This document shows, piece after piece, positions 58,671-64,000 of a DNA stretch of 64,000 nucleotides; position 1 is the stretch's first letter; each line of letters begins with the position of its first letter. This stretch comes from Castanea sativa (taxonomy: Eukaryota > Streptophyta > Magnoliopsida > Fagales > Fagaceae). The DNA lies in contig NC_134013.1 of assembly GCF_040712315.1 (NCBI RefSeq), forward strand, positions 3,445,001 through 3,509,000, given 5' to 3'. Both the position numbers and the translations under genes were made by a program. The notes under the pieces are model-generated. The model ran no database searches. It had not been told where the DNA came from and saw only the letters and a list, made by a program, of their open reading frames with translations.

Positions 58671-59657
58671 ACCTCTCCCTTCTCACGGTATAAGAATAAC
58701 CAGGTTCAAGTCAAGTTGCTCATTCAACAACAAAATATTTTATCAATCGAACTAATTAACACCCCCTCTCTATTTTGTCCTAAAATTTCTCAATAAGCTA
58801 ACAAAATAGCTTTCCAACCAATTATAAAAAAAAAAACACGCAAGACTTCACTAGCAAATACGTTAATTAAGTTAGGATTATCATGTTGATAATGTTAACC
58901 ACATATTTGAGTTAGGCCCCTTATTTTTCACTTTTTAAGTTTTTATAATGTTTGTTAACGCCTTCACGGTACACGTATTACGCCTACAAAGTTAAACATC
59001 AGCTGCAATATGTGTCACACCCCATTAACTTGTTAACGGTAGAAATTAGTTTTAACAACTTTACAATTACATATATTAAAAACAAGTTTACGTATCTAAA
59101 AATTAATTCAATTTATAAAGTTTATTGTTGTTCCAAAATAACCAAAAGAGACTTGAATTCAAATTCTATCAATACTTAAAATATAACAAGTAAATATCAT
59201 TTTACCAACAACAACAACATTACAACAACAAAAAAAAAGTAAGTGATATCTTATGTGATAGTAAAACGTAAATATCATAAAAATATGATAAATTATCTAT
59301 GATAGTAAACGGTAAATATCAAAAAGTCTATTGCGATTGGCTTTAGCAGACTGAAAGCGTACGATTCAGCAGGTGGGTTCCATGCAGCGCCTCACTTGTG
59401 TATTATATTATAGGTAGGCGGCTTGTGGACCAAAAAGAACAGTAAAAGAAAAGGAAATGCAGTAACGGGGTCCCTACAGTCGCTGCACCCTGGGAATACC
59501 ACTGTATCCAGATTAGCATGTGATATATATATTGAAGTGATAAGAATGGTGATTGGCTAGATTTGCTTGACATGAATGAATGACTAAGGTATGAGAAAGC
59601 TTTGAGATTTACATAAAGCTCGTTCAAACCTTGATATTTTAATTGAAATATTTTATA
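58671..59657. other. Intergenic, no gene seen
   Basis: A GC-richer patch at about 59330-59520 stands out but has no recognisable coding content. The open frames are short and unlike known families. Confidence 0.35.
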
Positions 59658-59665
59658 ACCACAAC

Positions 59666-60165
59666 CAGGGCGGGGCTATAGCAATGCTTGGGGCCATGGC
59701 CCCATTTAAAAAAAAATACTTTTATATTATGTGTATGTACTAAAAACTTTAAATATTTAGCTATAAGAATAGAATTTAGCTTCCCAAATATTTGAGTTAG
59801 TTCAATGATACTCATAAAAACCAATAAAATTTATCGATCGATCAAGTAATAATAGAAATAAATAGTTTTTGTTTTCACAAATTCCTTTTTTTACATTTTT
59901 AATATCAAACTAAATAGCTTTTGTATTCTCATTAGAACTTAAAAGATGATAAGTTCCCTTAAAAATTATCTTGCGAAAATACATATGCGAAAGTTGTTAA
60001 TTTTATATACATAATATATTTTATAAATTATGACCAACTATAGTTTCAAAATATAATTCTTTATATATGTGTGTATGCGCATGTATGTAATAATTTATCT
60101 TGACTCGTGATTACTATAGTACCAAAATTTGGCTCTCCAAACAAAAAATCTTAGCTCCACTCCTA
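59666..60165. mobile_element. Non-autonomous hAT element, 500 bp
   Basis: The 8-bp duplication ACCACAAC lies at 59658-59665 and 60166-60173. The left tip CAGGGCGGGGCTA is a classical hAT-type end. The right tip TAGCTCCACTCCTA is its degenerate inverse. The interior is AT-rich, noncoding sequence. Confidence 0.7.
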
Positions 60166-60173
60166 ACCACAAC

Positions 60174-60891
60174 TTTCATACCAAAATTTTCTTGTGAATT
60201 GTAACACGTTAAACTTTGATATTAGTTGTCTATTACTTTTTCTATACGATTCACAACCACATAGAGCAATATTTGTGACAAAATTTATAGTATAAAAATT
60301 GCGTTAACAAATTTTCTCATATTTTAATAGGAACAATGATATAATCGCACTCCCAAATTTGAGGCTAGTTGGAGATGAGTCATGGCGCGTCAGTGAAACG
60401 ATTTGTTTGTGTCCATTGTACATCTTTCACTACCACTTGCACTTTCACTTTTTGTCTACATGTGCTACTTTGGCCTCTTGATGGGACCTGAAGAGGTCCA
60501 ACATGTTTGGTTCCTAAGCTAACAGTGATTACTGGAGTCTTTGGAGATACGGGATCTTCTTGTAGAGTTGTATTGCATATAGTTTGTGCAGTAGAGCCGT
60601 TTTAATTCGCGTTTGAATAGAGCCATTTCACTTATATGTTGCTATCCCAATTAATGTTATGAGATTTCCTTTAGAGCAACATATAGGCATTTCTTTTTCG
60701 AAGTAGCATTCAATTTTATGTGTATGGGAAAACTTCTGAAATGGATAACCCAAGATTCCCAAAAGTTGGATCATCTGCATTTCAATTGCTAGTAAACAAA
60801 ATATGTTTTGGTTGGGATAATAATATATATCATATCCATTTCAGAATTTTTCCTGGAAAAAGAAGTGTGTATGCTGCTGCTCTAAAAACTT
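60174..60891. other. Intergenic, no gene seen
   Basis: The 72-codon frame at 60720-60938 runs into the LTR-like block and matches no known family. Confidence 0.35.
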
Positions 60892-61476
60892 TGTTGGTGT
60901 CAAATAATATTATCAACAATATTAACAATCTAAAATAATAATTACACGAAAGAATACAAATATTTACTTGAAAAACTTTCTTTTTTAAGGGAAAAACTGT
61001 AGGACAAATTTCAAATAATTTCACTATTATCAATTCAATTACTATAATTCTTGTGTATGTTTCACTGCTAAAGAAAAAATCTCTCTTATTTTCTTTGCTC
61101 TCACACACACTAATTATTTTTCTCAAAGACGGCAACACTTTTCTTTCTCTTTTCTATTTTCTTCTCCATTCACAGCTCTCCCTTGGCTGTCTTCTTTCTC
61201 TAAGTAGCTCTCCATGTGGCTTCCTCTTGCTTTTCTTTCTCACTATGCAACACACTCTTATTCAGCATAAACCATTTTTATATATAACATAGCCACACAC
61301 CACAATCTCAATACAAGTCAAATAAGGAGTCTTTCAACCATTAGTCACGGACTCTTATTTCAAATTGGACTAGTTCTTTTGCTTTCCTAGGAGTTCACTA
61401 ACTCCTAATTCTACTTGAAGTAGAATTCTTGATACAAACCCACTGAATGGGCTATCACGTGGGCTGGACCCACAAT
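60892..61476 (-). mobile_element. Probable solo LTR (Copia-like), minus strand
   Basis: It is flanked by AACTT at 60887-60891 and 61477-61481. On the minus strand it has TTATATATAAAAATGG (TATA, near 61280) and then a purine-rich transcribed-type leader. Next is 'gtcctacagtttttcccttaaa', a phrase typical of Copia U5, and the end is GACACCAACA. The start (ATTGTGGGTCC) lacks the canonical TG, so the 5' terminus is mutated or one or two bases off. Confidence 0.55.
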
Positions 61477-61481
61477 AACTT

Positions 61482-64000
61482 TTGCACCCTCTTATCATTT
61501 TTTTTTTTTTCATTTTTCAATCCAACCAAGCAAAGCGACCATATATTTATTATTTATCATTCAACTTTTCCACTTCTTCAACTAAACACACACCATGAGA
61601 AACCCAATTTTTTTTCTTTCCACTTACTTTTCTATCTCCATACCAAACAAAACCTTAATATGAACCAGGTACAAGCTATAAACCCTAGGTCTTTTTATAT
61701 AATCTTCCTTTCTTTCATTATCATGGATAAAGCAAGTTTATCAAAATCAAATAAGTTATGAATTGGTCGGTATTAAGGAATGATGAGAAGTTTCAAGTCT
61801 CAAGAGGCAGGACCAACAAATTGGTGTTGTAGCCATATGTAATTAAAAAGAAGGATAGTGGGATTAGAATATGATAGAATAGAAGGATGTTCTTGTGCTC
61901 CATATGAAACTGCTGCCACTAATACTCATTACTTTTCTATTGTTCTCAAATATCACAAACAACAATTTATTATACGTAATACAAATGACATCATGAACAA
62001 ATTATACTGATAAGCTAGATTGGCAAAGCCCTAGGCAAGTGATGGCCTCGTATGCTTCACATGAACCCTTCTTTAAACTTATGTGGCTTTTGCATGCTAT
62101 TGAAAGGCAGAGATGCACTGAATTTTCGAGAAATACTAACGAATTACATGTATCACACTATCAAAAAGTATGGTGCCTAATCTCTTTTAGGTAGGTTTTA
62201 TCTGAGTGATTAACTTTTATTCTTTCTATTTAATATAAACAATGCATGTGATATGTGGTCCAATATAGATTTGTCTGACATTAAATTGAATGTATTATAG
62301 GCAGGCCAAAAGTACATTTTGTGGTTGTGGTTAAAAATTGAAAATGTACCAATGGTTGTGTTTGGCCCAATTAGCCTAACAGATGTTAACGTTTTGGTTT
62401 TGAAGTTTACAAAACTTCCTTTTTCTAGCAGAAAGCCAAAAATGTTCTTACCAATCATGAAATAAGGGCCTAATTAATGGGATCCATCGACAAAGTAATA
62501 AAGTGCAGCCCTCATGAAATCTACAATTAATTAGAACACTTGGATGAGAAAATCCAAAAATTTCAGGTTCAGCCCCATAGAGATGCTCATTGGAAATGGT
62601 GCAACAAGCTCATGATTTAGTAATTTATAAGGCAGTGATAGAGGGAACGGGCTCAAAGTTATTCTTACTCAAAGAGGAAGTGAAAAATAAGTGAATTATC
62701 ACCTTTTCACAATGACTTCAAAAGAAGTATTTTATGCACCCGGTTAGCAAAAAAAAAAATATTTTATGCACCCACTACATATAATCAATGAAAGAGAATT
62801 CTGGCGTATCCATGGTCATAGAGCAATGAAACATTGAAGTAGGTACCTAGAAGTTCAAACTTCCCATCAAAGCATCACAAGAAAAAGGTCGGCCAAAGAT
62901 TTTCGTACTTGTTTCCAACTAAACAACAAAATAACCAACTAATAAATATTACAACTTGTAATTAATATGAGATAATAAATTTCATATTTTAGATTAGGTT
63001 TCCTTGAATCTAAATGTATGCACTATGATACATCATTTAAAATTCCATTTCACCAAATAAAGAAAGATATTTATTTTAAATGATTTGCGACTAGAATATT
63101 CACTTCACTTTTAAATTTATTAACTATCAAACTTTTACCATGAAAGGGAATATCCTCATCTTTTTTATGTATTAAATTCAATTGGTATAAGTTATAATAT
63201 GAATATGAAAAAAAAACTATCAAAAAGTTTGTTACTTTTTCTTTTTTTTCATAATTTTTTTATAAAATAATGTATTAATTTATACTCTAAGAGCATATGT
63301 TAGTAAAATCCATCAAATAATGCCACCCAACTCTCTTCATTAAAAAATAAATAAAAATAATTATTAGGACAGAAAACTAACTTAGTTGATATAAGTTTTC
63401 TTACCTAATGACGATACAATAAACCATTCCTCTAACAAATATAACTCAAAAGTTTTTCACAAGGAAAGAGACTCAAAAGTTTTTCCTAAAGGAAAGAGAC
63501 AGCATGTGGAGTATTAAAAATTAGAAGTATTCTTCTTTGACAGGTTAATGAATATTCTTAGGGTAATTATTAATGATCTATAATAACACTATTTTAACAT
63601 TATTTTTAAAAAATATATATAAAAAATTATTAACAATATTTATTATTTTATCTTGAATTTTGTTAATGTGTGCTCTAAGAGCACACAATAATTAATTATT
63701 TTTTAAAATATTTTTTCAAGAATTGAAAGAGTATTGACAATTTTTTTAATTTTCAAAATAAATTTTAAAAATAATTAATTATTATATACCCTTAAATCAC
63801 AAATTAACCGGACCTTTTTACCCTTCGTTTAATTAACATTTTTCCCTTTTCTTAACTTAAGTCCAATTTGGCTTTCGCTAGCTGCAAACAGAGACAACAA
63901 TAAATAGGGCTGTGATAGGGCCAAGACATCAAGCAATCAAACCGCTGAAAAAAGATTGGTAAGAGTCACATCACCTTTCAATGTCGCTTGGAATCTTGAA
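61482..64000. other. Intergenic, no gene seen
   Basis: AT-rich to the window end. The last 100 bases are slightly GC-richer and may approach a gene beyond the edge. Confidence 0.35.

Noticed and set aside
61447..61761. 104-codon frame with Phe/Ser-rich sequence
   Set aside because: Low-complexity T-rich DNA; no conserved features.
63940..64000. Possible gene start at the window edge (ATG at 63981 after TAAATAG near 63901)
   Set aside because: Only 20 bases of frame are visible, too little to support a gene.
1..64000. CRISPR arrays, bacterial operons, phage or integron features, and viral insertions
   Set aside because: The window is plant nuclear DNA; the regular repeats seen are two-unit tandem duplications or transposon arrays, and no viral gene was recognised.

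Overview
This window is nuclear DNA from a woody-looking eudicot. It is AT-rich, with sparse intron-containing genes in a deep background of transposon remnants, MITEs, SINEs and microsatellites. The plant-type genes are an R2R3-MYB of subgroup 22, a plastid-type 3-phosphoglycerate dehydrogenase, a plant-type isoaspartyl peptidase/asparaginase, and a carbohydrate esterase resembling Arabidopsis At4g34215. I cannot name the species; a rosid tree (for example Fagaceae) is only a guess.

Layout: 1-185 is the last exon of a receptor-like kinase (+). 307-889 is a hAT-type MITE packed with CCGGTA repeats. 1565-2005 is a LINE 3' remnant. 3963-4862 (-) is an intronless MYB44/MYB73-type gene. 5.2-22.8 kb has no recognisable gene; it holds MITEs, two SINEs, two ~375-bp tandem duplications and two clusters of G-box (CACGTG) sites. 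22.8-27.0 kb is a decayed L1-type LINE (-) with a solo LTR nested in it.

The centre (28.4-41.4 kb) is the most informative part. An esterase + PGDH gene pair has been tandemly duplicated and has decayed reciprocally. Copy A keeps the complete esterase (28518-30095) but only a broken 5' part of PGDH (31747-33780). Copy B keeps only the 3' part of the esterase (34948-36083) but a complete six-exon PGDH (37972-41404, 605 aa). A 5'-truncated Copia element with an intact 3' LTR fills the junction. A SINE upstream of both PGDH copies predates the duplication. A hAT insertion in intron 1 of copy A has no counterpart in copy B.

42-51 kb holds several SINEs of one family, a foldback MITE, a small two-exon gene of unknown function (44942-45330), a hAT element with perfect 8-bp target duplications and a solo LTR with a perfect 5-bp duplication. 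51663-54505 (-) is a complete four-exon asparaginase gene. 55-64 kb is repeat-rich and I see no convincing gene there.

The genes are metabolically unrelated housekeeping or regulatory genes: serine synthesis, asparagine/isoaspartyl turnover, cell-wall esterase, stress MYB. They do not form a cluster or an evident new pathway. The novelty lies in the structural history of the duplicated pair and in the well-bounded mobile elements.
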